This document shows, piece after piece, positions 19,617 to 29,361 of a stretch of DNA of 64,000 nucleotides (the first letter of the stretch is position 1; each line of letters opens with the position of its first letter). The position numbers were made by a program, and so were the translations under genes. Source of the stretch: Prosopocoilus inquinatus (lineage: Eukaryota > Arthropoda > Insecta > Coleoptera > Lucanidae); the NCBI GenBank assembly GCA_036172665.1, contig CM069878.1, positions 20,346,501 through 20,410,500 of the forward strand, given 5' to 3'. The notes beneath the pieces are model-generated. The model was not told where the DNA came from and searched no databases. It saw only the letters and a list, made by a program, of their open reading frames with translations.

Positions 19617-20600
19617 GTGTCCCGCGCCTTGTGCTCACCCTTCTAGAATCCTGAATTTTGGAGACAATAAATTAAACAAAAAAAAAACAAATTTTTCCAC
19701 ATACCGCTAGTCGTCATAGGACTTCCAGTTTTACCGGAAGTGATATCTATTTTCTTATTTTAAATGGAACACCCTATATATTTTAACACATTTGAAATTT
19801 ACGGATCATTATGAGTCCGAATACGTATCAATTGTTAATTTTGGTTTCAATGAAAACGAAAAAAAATTATTTTTCTATCTAGAAAGCTATGAATCACATT
19901 TTTTCGATCTAATGCTATCAAGTGTTTCCAGAAAATTACTCCCTTGATGGTATTTTGCTTTTTAACATTTTTACGGCATTTGAAATTTTCCTTAGTTCAA
20001 CAGAATATTTCTTTCCGAGTACGTTGATACCAAATACATCATATTTTCTTTGAAAATTATTTGAAATAAAGGGAGTGTAAAAGTTCTATAAGACATGCTC
20101 TATTTAAAATCATTTTCTAAGAAAATATGACGTATTTGGTATCAGCGTACTCAGAAAAAAATGTTCTGTTGAACTAAGTTGAGAAACATATGAGGTTCTA
20201 TCGAAAAAAAATGAAACTAATGAAAATTTCAAATACTGCAAAAATGTTAAAAATCAAAATACCATCAAAGGAGTGATTTTCTCGAAACACTTTCTTGCAT
20301 TAGATCGAAAAAATGCGATTCATCGCTTTCTAGATTGAAAAATAAAAAAGTTTTTTTCGTTGTCATGGAAACCAAAATTGATACGAATTCGGATTCATAA
20401 TGATCCGTATATTTCAGATATGTAAAAATATATAGGATGTTTCATTTAAAATAACAAGGGTGATATCACTTCCGGCGAAACCGGAAGACCTATGACGACT
20501 AGCGGTATGTCGAAAAACTACATTTTTTGTTTAATTTAATGCCTCCAAATTTCAGCTTAATCGATTAATAAAGATTCTAGAAGGGTGAGCACATGGCACC
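19617..20600. mobile_element. Fold-back element, arms ~430 bp
   Basis: The left end is GGTGTCCCGCGCCTTGTGCT and the right end AGCACATGGCACC. Both arms carry TAGTCGTCATAGGACTTCC and the GGAAGTGATATC block, and they meet near 20108. A solo arm is at 10419-10810. No coding capacity. Confidence 0.8.
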
Positions 20601-21540
20601 GATATGTTATGGTTTATTTCGATTCGTCTGTAGAGAGTAGATAAATTTATTAGAAGGATATTATCTACCTAAACCCAATGGTTTTTGAGATATTGACATT
20701 TACATAAAAAAATGGTATTTGATGTTTTACAGATTAGATGTTTATTAAAATTGGGCATTTAAAATTTAAACTTTGCAATAACATTACATAACCTCTCTAT
20801 AACAGAAAACAATTTCCATCGCGAACGTATTCCTAATATTTTACACAGGGCGATTCTTAACTCCGATGTTTATTTTACTCGGTTAGTTTAAATTGAACAC
20901 TCTATATTTTATTACTGAGTTTAACAGGTCTTTGATTAAGCTTTACAGTAATATAGGGTTCAGTATGTGTTACACAACAAACATACACACAGCAAGACGA
21001 CAAATTCGTAAATTTATAAAACAGCATTTATTGCATCTTCCAATGGAATATTTTGTCTACAATTTGGTTAATTTTAATTAAAAAATCTATCAAACTGTTT
21101 GTACTTTTTAGTTTGTTAAAAATTTACATTTATTTGATCTGTAACATAAGAAATCGTATGCATACTTTTAGTTAATACCACCCTAGCTCCAACCTTTCTG
21201 GTTTGTCGCGGTGGCGTAATGGTTGGTAATTATGAACATTAATTTTGACTGCGACCGACTTACTACATGTTTACTTTCTTCGTCTTACAAACCGGGGAAA
21301 CGTTCAATCACCAGTTCGAAGCAAATTCCACACAACAATAACCGACATATGAAAATTCTATCTCTCACGTAGAACATACACTGGCATTGGGGATCGAATT
21401 CACGCCTAAAGTAGAATCTAGTAGGTCTAGAGTTGTTAGCGTTTATTAACTGTCATATTTGAAAAATTTGACGTTTTTCAGTTCCTATCCAGGTGAACTA
21501 GTTTTGTTTGTACAGCATTTGAGAAAAAGTAATTTTGTGT
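20601..21540. other. Non-coding, possible weak tRNA-like boxes
   Basis: At about 21209 GTGGCGTAATGGTTGG resembles a pol III A box, and about 21311 AGTTCGAAGC resembles a B box, but the ~100-base spacing is too long for a tRNA gene. I record no RNA gene here. Confidence 0.3.
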
Positions 21541-21544
21541 AAAC

Positions 21545-22497
21545 ATGGAAATCTCGCGTGAAAATTTTCGTGCCATGATTTTTTACGATTTCAAATGTGG
21601 TCTAACGCCGAAAAAACGCATCGATCGGCTTCACTTGGCTTTTGGAGATGGAACACTATCAAAGAGCAGTGTTTATAATTGGTTTGCCGAATTCCAGCGT
21701 GGACGTACCTCTCTCAGTGACGAATTTCTTGAAGGTTGTCCATCAACATCTATTGTTGCCTCTAATGGAGATGCTGTGCGTGAAATGCTTGAGCGAGATC
21801 GACATGTGACATACCGTGAGATTCAAGCATGCTTACGCATTGACATGAAAGCAATACACCAGATTTTGCATGATCATTTGAGTGTACGAAAGCTTTGTAG
21901 TTTTTGGATCCCACACAATTTAACAGAAGCGCAAAAGCAGGGTCGTTCAAATTTAGTTTATAACATCGTTACTAGTGACGAAACGTGGATCTATTCGTAC
22001 GAGCCAGAAAGTAAACAACAATCTACCGTTTGGGTATTTCAAAATAACCAAAACCAACAAAAGTTATCCGTTCACGCAGTGCTGCGAAGCAAATGATTGC
22101 TTGTTTCTTTGAATGCTAATTGGTATACTACATTTTGTTTGCCGGAAGTCATCGATCAAATAAGAAGAAACAATAGAAATCGACGAATTATTCTCCATCA
22201 TGACAACGCCAGCTCTCACTCAGCCCGTCAAACAGTTGATTTTTTGTCCAACAAAAAGTTGAATTAATGACTCATTGTCCATATTCACCTGATTTATCAC
22301 CTAATGATTTCTTTTTGTTCCCAAATATCAAAAATAAAATGCGTGGTGAGCGATTTTCGTCGGCTGAAGCAGCGGTTGAAATATTCCGGACACTGGTTTC
22401 TGAGGTACCATCTTTAGAATGGAAAACGTGCTTTAGAAATTGGTTCGAGCGTATGCAAAAAGTGTATTGACGTCAAAGGCGAATACTTCGGAAAACA
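21545..22497 (+). pseudogene. Mariner transposase, broken copy
   Basis: It begins MEISRENFRAMIFYDF, the usual mariner N-terminal helix-turn-helix, continues with a second HTH (VTYREIQACL), the linker motif IPHNLTEAQK, first Asp in TSDETW, second in HHDNASSHSA and third in YSPDLSPND, matching the DD34D catalytic set. It is shorter than a normal ~345-residue transposase: part of the segment before TSDETW is missing, about 60 bp are lost after ATTGCTTGTTTCTTT (~22110), and there are frame breaks near 22096-22260 and 22468. The minus-strand copy at 60298-60784 retains the segment lost here. Confidence 0.93.
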
Positions 22498-22569
22498 ATG
22501 ATACTGTTCACCAAATTTCATATGCGTTTTTTCATACCGTTTCTAGAAACTTTTCCAGCAGCCCACTTA

Positions 22570-23480
22570 TCATTTAACATCGCCTCGAGACTTTGCGATG
22601 CCCTTGTTAGTTTCCCGACTGCTTGGTTTGCCTCCTGGACAGTCTTCGACCCCATTCATAACACTGGATTCGATAATCAATTTTATCACGGTTGTTAGAA
22701 TTTTTTGAATCACGTGTCGGTGTGGATGTACGATAATGAGCACGTTCCTGACCCGAAGAATCTTGGGCTTTACGCGCTTCTGGTGACCGCCAGCGTACTC
22801 TTCCTCGTTTTGGAATTTTGGCAGTTCCACGTGGCACTTTCATATATTTATTTAGTTGATCTACAGCTAACGTAAGTTGCTCGATTTGTTCTTGAATACT
22901 TGCTAATGGAAGGGTTTCGGCAGTTAAACTACATGCCGTTGTTTTTAATTCGGGGGCGCTGGCTTTATTTTGGCATATGTCATGTAATATTTTGTTCACT
23001 TGGGGTGCATTCTTTACGGCAATCAGTGCTGAATCCAGGGTAGTTTGGTTACTATGCGCTGCCTCTTCTGCCACTTGAGAATTTATACCGCAAAAGAATT
23101 GTTGCAGTAACAATTTTTCTTTTTGTGCTTCCTCAGGTCCTGGAAAAACTTGTCTTCCCAAATATTTTAACGATGCTGCGAACGTAGCAACTGTTTCGCC
23201 CGGTAACTGACGACGCGCCTTAAATTGAGATTCTGGGTCGTCATCATCACGAGCAAAGCTTAATTTCAGCGCTTCTCATGTCGTATTCCAATTTTCACGT
23301 TGTGTTTCTGACAGACTCTGAAATGTTTGTTTCGCAGGTCCTTCTAAAAACAGCGGTAGTGCCACTAATTTCTTTCCTTCGTCCCAATCCTTTAACAGAG
23401 CCAAAGCATTGAAATTCTCAACCCATTCATTCCAATTTCCGGAGATAAATTTATTGCACTGAAAATCACGCGTTATTGGT
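22570..23480 (-). pseudogene. Retrotransposon gag with decayed zinc knuckle
   Basis: The minus strand encodes a gag region with WNEWVENFNALALLKDWDE, then a long helical segment, then a basic tail (RGRVRWRSPEARK) and the remains of a knuckle (IQCYEWGRR, with a Cys replaced and the HLSRDC part damaged). One stop occurs near 23279. It lies one base from a PBS/LTR edge at 23561-23567, so it is the 5' part of an LTR retrotransposon whose pol is missing. Cut at the low-coordinate side by the mariner region. Confidence 0.8.
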
Positions 23481-23547
23481 TACTGTTCCTACGCTATACT
23501 CGGTTCTAATTTTATGTCGCAGGGTGTACTATTTTCTCTATATGTGT

Positions 23548-23565
23548 ATCCTACGGCTGCCACCA
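23548..23565 (-). other. Primer binding site of the gag remnant
   Basis: The minus strand reads TGGTGGCAGCCGTAGG one base inside the LTR edge TGTAACG at 23567, the same one-base gap as in the intact gypsy element. The tRNA is not identified. Confidence 0.55.
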
Positions 23566-23566
23566 A

Positions 23567-23697
23567 TGTAACGTGCTTTATTGGATAATACAGATAGAGT
23601 TAATGATAATCATAGTTATTTATTGTGTAAGTGTTTTTGATAGCGTTTTATCCATGCAAGAAATATTAAAATGTATTTGAGACTGTGGTTTGTAGTA
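23567..23697 (-). repeat. LTR fragment of the gag remnant
   Basis: It starts TGTAACG (plus strand) next to the PBS and runs into the end of the Penelope-like insertion near 23698. The rest of the LTR has been cut off or displaced. Confidence 0.5.
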
Positions 23698-23747
23698 CAA
23701 AGAAATTGGATTTAACCTCCTAACCACAAAAAGTTTGTTTAAAAACT

Positions 23748-23792
23748 AGATACGTATTTTAGCAGCTATGTTGCCATCTTCAGTAGATGCCT
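23748..23792 (-). ncRNA. Degenerate hammerhead motif, left PLE end
   Basis: Minus strand: CUGAAGA, extra U, a GGCA/UGCU-type stem II with mispairs, AAAA in place of GAAA, then UACGUA and UC. Loss of the G of GAAA and the poor stem suggest an inactive copy. Confidence 0.55.
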
Positions 23793-23840
23793 TCTTCTTT
23801 ATCACAAGAGAAGTGACTGTGTCATGCCTGTCGCTACCTT

Positions 23841-23973
23841 ATGTACTAATTCGTTCCGCTCCAATGAGCCTGCTCTCTAAAGCGAGCGTCTGGTTGACGT
23901 TGGTTGATGCAATCCGGTGAGACGCTCGCTTTAGAGAGCACGCTTCATTGAAGCGGAACGAATTAGTATATAA
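23841..23973. repeat. ~58-bp palindrome inside the PLE terminal repeat
   Basis: TACCTTATGTACTAATTCG through AAAGCGAGCGTCT is followed, after about 20 bases, by its inverse ending TAAGGTA. A third partial copy (GTAGCGAGCGTCTCACC) follows at 23993. The right arm contains TATATAAGG, a possible TATA box. Confidence 0.8.
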
Positions 23974-24189
23974 GGTAGATTACTATATAAGGTAGCGAGC
24001 GTCTCACCGGATTGCGTCAACCAAGTCAAGCAACACGGAACCTGCTAAAGGCCCGTGATCGGTGTTAAATAAATCTCTATTATTTTGCTTTTGTTTTCAA
24101 ACCCGTCTAATTCCCTGTTTGCTTGACATTGCTTTTACTAACCTAAGATTGTTTAAATCTATTTTATGACTGGTATCAACTAAGAAATA

Positions 24190-25905
24190 ATGCACGTACG
24201 TCAGAATATGGTTCGAAAGACACCTACGAACAATATCGTACCATTAAAGGTCAGAACCAAAAGAACCGTTTCTTCCTCAAGGTAGACAAAGGTAATAAAA
24301 TTGTGGTTTTGGATAAAGACTACTACTATCAGAGGATACAAAACCTATTAAATACTGGTCCGTACGTTAAATTGACCCGCAACCCTTTGCCTAGACTCGT
24401 CATGGAAGTTAAAGGACACCATTAAAAATTGTCCTCTTCTCCTAAACAAATGGAACAACCAAAAAGTTATAGTTTCTAATCCGATTCTCCCCAAATTATA
24501 CGCCCTGCCTAAAATACATAAACCCGGCAAATCAGTAAGACCAATAGTATCCGGGATTAATTCTGCCTCCTATTTCCTATCAAAATGGTTAATAAACACC
24601 GGGTTTACCAAACTCCACTTCCGTCAAAAACTCAGTAGATTTCATACAACGGGTTAGAGATGTATCACTAAGCGATGATGAAATACTGGTATCCTTTGAT
24701 GTCCAATCATTATTTGCCAGTATCCCCATACCCACCACATTAAACTACCTGCAAGATCTCCTAGCCTCCAACAACTAGAACAATGTAAGATAGATGAATT
24801 TTTGCAACTCACAAACTTATGTATGTCGCAAAATTGTTTCCAAGTGAATGGGGAATTTTTTAAACAAGCCGAAGGGACTTCAATGGGAAACTGCTTTTCA
24901 CCATATCTTGCTAATCTTTTTATGTGTAATTTAGAAACTTCCCTCAAAGAAAACTGTAATTATTTCCCAAAAATTTGGTTTAGATATGTAGATGATGTTT
25001 TTGTTGTTTTTAATACCAAGGAATGCAGAATAAAGAATTTTTTGGATATTTAAAAATCTAAATTTCCTAGTATTAAATTCACGATGAAAGAGAGGTTGGT
25101 GGGAAATTACCATTCCTAGATGCCTAGGTTATTAGAAATAGTGAAAACAAATTAGAATTTGAGATATACAGGAAAAAAACAAGTGCCTACAGATTTATTG
25201 TTAATGACTCATGTCTTATCGCATAAGTATTCTGCAGTTTCTTTTCTACTTAATAGATTAGTCAACTTCCCACTGTCAAAAGAGAGATATAACAACGAAC
25301 TTAGATTTATTAAAGATATAGCGGTCCACAATGGTTACTCAGTAAATATCGTAGAAAATACTTTAAGCAAAATTGTAAACAAAGACAACATCAAAATCTT
25401 ACCACTTTGTTACCGGTAGAAACAAACATATCCAAATACATTAAAATTCCGTTTGACAAACATTGTTCCAAAGGTTTAAATAGCATTTTTAAAACGCAGG
25501 GGTAAACAATCGCACATACTAATAATAATACTTTAAAACGTTTACTGGCAAATCCTAAAGACAAAACGGAACCAAATCAGAAATCAGGAATCTATGAAAT
25601 ATCTTGTCAAGGGTGTACTAAAAAAATATATTGGGCAAACAAAAAGAAATATACTGACACGTTTTAAAGAACACTTAGCTCTTTAAAGTACAATAGAATA
25701 GAAAAATCCAGTGTTGCCCAACATATTTTTGACACCAGTCATAAAACAGATTTAAACAATCTTACGTTAGTAAAAGCAACGTCAAGCAACAAGGAATTAG
25801 ACGGGTTTGAAACAATTTTCATATACAAAAATAACAGAGATTTAATAAACACCGATCATGGGCTTTTGGCAGATTCCGTGTTGCTTGACTTGGTTGACGC
25901 GATCC
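24190..25905 (+). pseudogene. Penelope-like polyprotein: RT plus GIY-YIG endonuclease, decayed
   Basis: Pieces in order: DKGNKIVVLDKDYYY; LYALPKIHKPGKSVRPIVS, the PLE RT entry motif; VSFDVQSLFASIPI; EGTSMGNCFSPYLANLFM; WFRYVDDVFVVF (catalytic Asp pair present); then a C-terminal GIY-YIG domain with GIYEISCQGC and YIGQTKRNILTRFKEH. Several stops and frame shifts separate them (for example near 24424, 24778, 25053, 25420 and 25620), so no product can be made. Family role: target-primed reverse transcription with DNA cleavage by the GIY-YIG nuclease. The family is the plausible helper for ribozyme-bearing non-autonomous repeats nearby. Confidence 0.92.
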
Positions 25906-26014
25906 GGTGAGACGCTCGCTTTAGGGAGCACGCTTCGTTGGAGCAAAACGAATTAGTATATATGGTAGGGATAGGCTTGACACAGTAATTTCTATTGTGC
26001 TCAAGAAGAAGGCA

Positions 26015-26056
26015 TCTACTGAAGATGGCAGCATAGCCGAAACACGTATTTAGTTT
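26015..26056 (+). ncRNA. Hammerhead motif, right PLE end
   Basis: CUGAAGA at 26019-26025, an extra U, short stem II (GGC/GCC), GAAA at 26039-26042, CACGUA as a near-palindromic stem III, cleavage triplet AUU at 26048-26050, and a 3-bp stem I (CUA/UAG). A TATA-like TATATAT lies about 60 bases upstream (25957). The core is intact; stems are short. Confidence 0.65.
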
Positions 26057-26102
26057 TTAAACAAAATTTTTGTGGTTAGGAGGTTAAATCTATTTTCTTT
26101 GT

Positions 26103-27280
26103 CATGATAAAGTTGATTATATTTTAAATAAATTTAATTCTTTTCATAATAGATTATAATTTACTGTAGAAAAAGAAAATAATAATTCCACGAGTTTAAT
26201 TTTGCCTGCCGTTGCTGTGAATTAACGAATTTGAAAATCAGTGATGTAAAAAGACAGGGGCGCATATCTGCTTGTTTCGATACCAGATACTAAGACCGGC
26301 ATTTCACGATTTACAATTACGGAAAGGATTCTCTATCAATACTGTGCAGACGTGTAGAAAATACACGTCCTTATGTCCCACAGTGGTTTAGAATGAATAT
26401 TTAGCGCGAAATAATTCCAGAAATTAAGTCTTTATATACCACGTAAATAAAAATAATTCTATTGATAAACATCACAAAGAATAGGAAAAAATATAGGTTT
26501 GCATAGGTATTGTTTTAATTCTGAATAAGCGATTGTCAAACTTATTAATTTATTAAAACGTCATTCGTGTTGTCATCAGTAATCTTTGAAAGATCTTGCT
26601 TTTTAAACTTATCTATGTTTATTTCTATGTTGTGTAATATTTTTTGCATAATCATATACTAAATATCTAATACATTTGTTACTATTCTGTCTTCAATGTA
26701 AATATTTTTTTGGCTTGCCAAATTACTTGCGTGTCAAACAAAAATAACTTCAGAAATTAAGTGGACCCACAAAAAAAGGCAGATGTTTGCAGATGTGGAA
26801 ATGTACTTTTTTAAGATCAATATATATTCAAAATTCATTATTAAGAAAACAAAGTGCAACTGTGTGTTCCGCAAAAAAATTGATGTACCACAAGTAAAAT
26901 ATATGGTTAATTTGTGAATACATACACATACACATTCATGAAAATATTTGTTCAGAACACGAGTAGTTGCAAACACTCGTGTCACTGCTCTTGTATTGTA
27001 TTCTTTTTGTATTCTTTTAAGGGGAGTGGGGGGGGGGGGGGTAGAACCACTAATAAATACCTAATTTATATGTATTTATTTACGCTAACAATTACCTGCC
27101 TACACCTGGACAACATCAGATAAAAACAGAAATAATATGTTATTGCGAAACCAGTGGTTTTAGAATGTGTGACTGCTAAAAAAAAGTTGGGAAACACTGT
27201 TTTACAGTATAGAATTATTCGCTTATTATCACTGTAAGTTTCTGGAAAATTTGTTCTTACGAAAAATAACTATATAAGTA
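26103..27280. other. Non-coding, with a G-run
   Basis: No gene or repeat recognised, except a G-rich run at about 27021-27042. Confidence 0.4.
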
Positions 27281-27325
27281 GAAAAATTTTGTGCAAATCG
27301 TTTTTGATTGCAGTGAGAACCTCGA

Positions 27326-27380
27326 GCAGCCTCTGGACAGCTGTTTCAGCCCTGCTTGGGGCTTCTTCAGCAGAAACGTA
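27326..27380 (-). ncRNA. Hammerhead ribozyme, family A copy 1
   Basis: Minus strand: stem I (UUCUG with CAGAG, wobble-extended), CUGAAGA at 27364-27370, 5-bp stem II AGCCC/GGGCU, GAAA at 27344-27347, self-complementary stem III CAGCUG, cleavage triplet GUC at 27336-27338. All core bases match the consensus. Predicted active, most readily as a dimer. Confidence 0.85.
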
Positions 27381-27570
27381 GCTCGACATTCCCACTGCAG
27401 ACCAAAAACGACTTGCCCAATTTATTCGCAAATGCGATGTAAGAATGATGAACATATAAAATAGCGACATCTTACTATCGCTTTTTGACCTAACATTGCA
27501 GTAGGATAGACAAATTGAAGCGGGATTTGCTCCTAATGAGTGCCCCATGCTTGCAAGCATGCTTGCAAGC

Positions 27571-27990
27571 ATGGCCGCCTTGCATGGGGCACTCATTAGG
27601 AGCAAATCCCGCTTCAATTTGTCTATCCTACTGCAATGTTAGGTCAAAAAGCGATAGTAAGATGTCGCTATTTTATATGTTCATCATTCTTACATCGCAT
27701 TTGCGAATAAATTTGGCAAGTCGTTTTTGGTCTGCAGTGGGAATGTCGAGCTACGTTTCTGCTGAAGAAGCCCCAAGCAGGGCTGAAACAGCTGTCCAGA
27801 GGCTGCTCGAGGTTCTCACTGCAATCAAAAACGATTTGCACAAAATTTTTCTAAAATCTTTCATTATGCTTTGACAGCAAGCATGGCCGCCTTGCATGGG
27901 GCACTCATTAGGAGCAAATCCCGCTTCAATTTGTCTATCCTACTGCAATGTTAGGTCAAAAAGCGATAGTAAGATGTCGCTATTTTATAT
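27571..27990 (+). mobile_element. Head-to-tail family A repeat, 312-bp period (retrozyme-like)
   Basis: The block ATGGCCGCCTTGCATGGGGC starts at 27571 and again at 27883, 312 bases on, with one hammerhead between. The second unit stops before its ribozyme. Metazoan retrozymes are non-coding tandem repeats of a few hundred bases, each with one type I hammerhead, copied through small circular RNAs. The layout here agrees; transcription is not shown. Confidence 0.75.
27751..27809 (+). ncRNA. Hammerhead ribozyme, family A copy 2
   Basis: CUGAAGA 27762-27768, stem II AGCCC/GGGCU, GAAA 27785-27788, CAGCUG 27789-27794, GUC 27794-27796. Stem I pairs bases just before 27762 with those after 27796 over about seven pairs (two wobbles). 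The core fits the type I consensus completely. Confidence 0.85.
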
Positions 27991-28171
27991 ATATAAGTAG
28001 AATTCATAATTATCTCTCGCTAAAACTGCAGTCCGGACCACTGTGCGTTCGAAGAAGGTATCCAACGACAGATTCTTTTTATGACACACTAATCAAAAAT
28101 GTACTTCACAACCTGCTGGAATCGACACTTTGTCGAAAGTTTCGAGCTGATAGCGGCCATTGCATGAGGCG

Positions 28172-28788
28172 CAGTGTTGCCAAATCGGTGATTTTTTCAC
28201 TAGATTTGGTGATTTTTTCAAGTGGTTGCGAATTTTTGACATGTTTTGCGACCTGTCTCAAAACTGGTGAATTTTATAATGTTGTGCGACTTTTATGAAA
28301 AATTAAAATTGACATAAATAAGTAAAAAAGGAAAAAGGTTCGAGTACATATGCAGTAGTATTTTTTCTAATATTAAGGTTGGTAGTGGACATAGCTCTCA
28401 TTATTTTAAATTTTTAATCAACGGCAAACAATCAGTTAACGTTTATTCTGATATTAAAATGTATTAAAATAAAATTTTAGTGTGAATTGGCATTTAAGAA
28501 ACGTAAAACGAAAAGTAAGCTGATTCGTTAAAAAGCATTTTTAAATATTTATTCGTTTAAGAGAACATTGTTAAACAGCTCGACTTTGTGCAATGTACCT
28601 AGACGTCACAAACAAATTCTATTTAACTTTAAACTTATAAATTGTTTAATTCAGATTACAAATAATTTCTTGTATTCAGTATAAATGTTTGGAGATTTCT
28701 CGTATTAACACTGTCTCAATTTGGTAATTTCTGGTGATTTTTAATGTGGGAAATTAAGATTTTCCATGTTATTCTGTTGGCAACACTG
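28172..28788. mobile_element. hAT-like MITE with 8-bp target duplication
   Basis: The ends are CAGTGTTGCCAA and the inverse TTGGCAACACTG. ATGAGGCG flanks it on both sides (28164-28171, 28789-28796). CAGTGTTGCC ends and an 8-bp duplication are typical of hAT. 617 bp, no transposase. Confidence 0.88.
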
Positions 28789-28828
28789 ATGAGGCGCACT
28801 TAACCTCCGCCCACAATAATTTTTATAT

Positions 28829-28876
28829 CCTTAGATACGTATTTCGGCAGCTAAGCTGTCATCTTCAGTACGTTAG
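28829..28876 (-). ncRNA. Hammerhead motif, family B copy 3
   Basis: CUGAAGA at 28862-28868, GAAA at 28842-28845, UACGUA, and AUC at 28834-28836. Stem II has one A-C mismatch and stem I has mismatches, so activity is doubtful. Confidence 0.65.
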
Positions 28877-29243
28877 CAACTTAAAAAATAAAAATGTTAA
28901 ACCTAACAACAATCTAATCATCCTAAAAGATATATAGGTCTAAATGTAAGTAAATATAAATTAATATGTGAAAATCTAAAATAAACTATATATGTTATGT
29001 ATAAATCGGAAAAAAAAATTATTATGTGATCACCTAAAATTAACTGTCAGAAAACCTTACAAATAAGAGATAACCAAACACGGAAATGCGAAAATAAATC
29101 TGACAGTTAATTTTAGGTGTTCACATAATTTTTTTTATATCTTTTAGGATGATTAGATTGTTGTTAGGTTTAACATTTTTATGATTTTCTCAGTGTAAGT
29201 TTGTTAGTTGTTTTTAGACATTTTTTAGTGCTTTTAAGTTGGT

Positions 29244-29293
29244 AGCGTACTGAAGATGGCAGCTTAGCTGCCGAAATACGTATCTACGGATAT
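29244..29293 (+). ncRNA. Hammerhead ribozyme, family B copy 4 (best of the family)
   Basis: Stem I GCGUA/UACG followed by an internal loop, CUGAAGA 29250-29256, one extra U, stem II GGCAGC/GCUGCC, GAAA 29273-29276, UACGUA 29277-29282, AUC 29282-29284. Every core base fits the consensus. The extra base after the core is the main departure from textbook form. Confidence 0.8.
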
Positions 29294-29361
29294 AAAAATT
29301 ATTGTGGACGAAGGTTAATTTCAATTATCTCTTAAACCACAGTCTCCTTTACTATTTTAGA

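Larger units (their letters stand above)
23698..26102 (+). mobile_element. Penelope-like element with inverted truncated copy at its left end
   Basis: The right part (24179-26102) reads RT then GIY-YIG on the plus strand and ends in a terminal repeat with a hammerhead motif. The left part (23698-24178) is the inverse of 25730-26102: it contains the end of the coding region and the terminal repeat turned round. Both outer ends share TTTAACCTCCTAACCACAAA (inverted). Penelope-like elements are known for such head-to-head partial copies and for hammerheads in their terminal repeats. Confidence 0.88.
27281..27850. repeat. 570-bp palindrome of two family A ribozyme repeats
   Basis: The left arm (27281-27565, minus) and right arm (27566-27850, plus) are near-exact inverses; paired positions sum to 55131. 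Each arm is one family A unit with its own hammerhead. The centre is a GCTTGCAAGC-type duplication. Long frames on opposite strands (115 and 119 codons) merely translate the two arms. Confidence 0.93.
28800..29361. repeat. Palindromic pair of family B repeats
   Basis: Family B copy 3 (28800-28936, minus) and copy 4 (29139-29361, plus) face away from a centre that is itself an inverted repeat (ATTATGTGATCACCTAAAAT with its inverse at 29100-29132). Ribozyme cores lie symmetrically (positions sum to 58118). Confidence 0.88.

Noticed and set aside
21200..21330. Possible tRNA gene or tRNA-derived SINE
   Set aside because: A-box and B-box look-alikes are ~100 bases apart, with no cloverleaf that I could draw.
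22498..22698. Plus-strand 66-codon frame after mariner
   Set aside because: Antisense to the decayed gag at 22570-23480.
27270..27874. Two ~115-codon frames on opposite strands with nearly the same protein
   Set aside because: They are translations of the two arms of a palindromic non-coding ribozyme repeat. The same peptide appears, broken, at 55.9, 58.6 and 61.4 kb.
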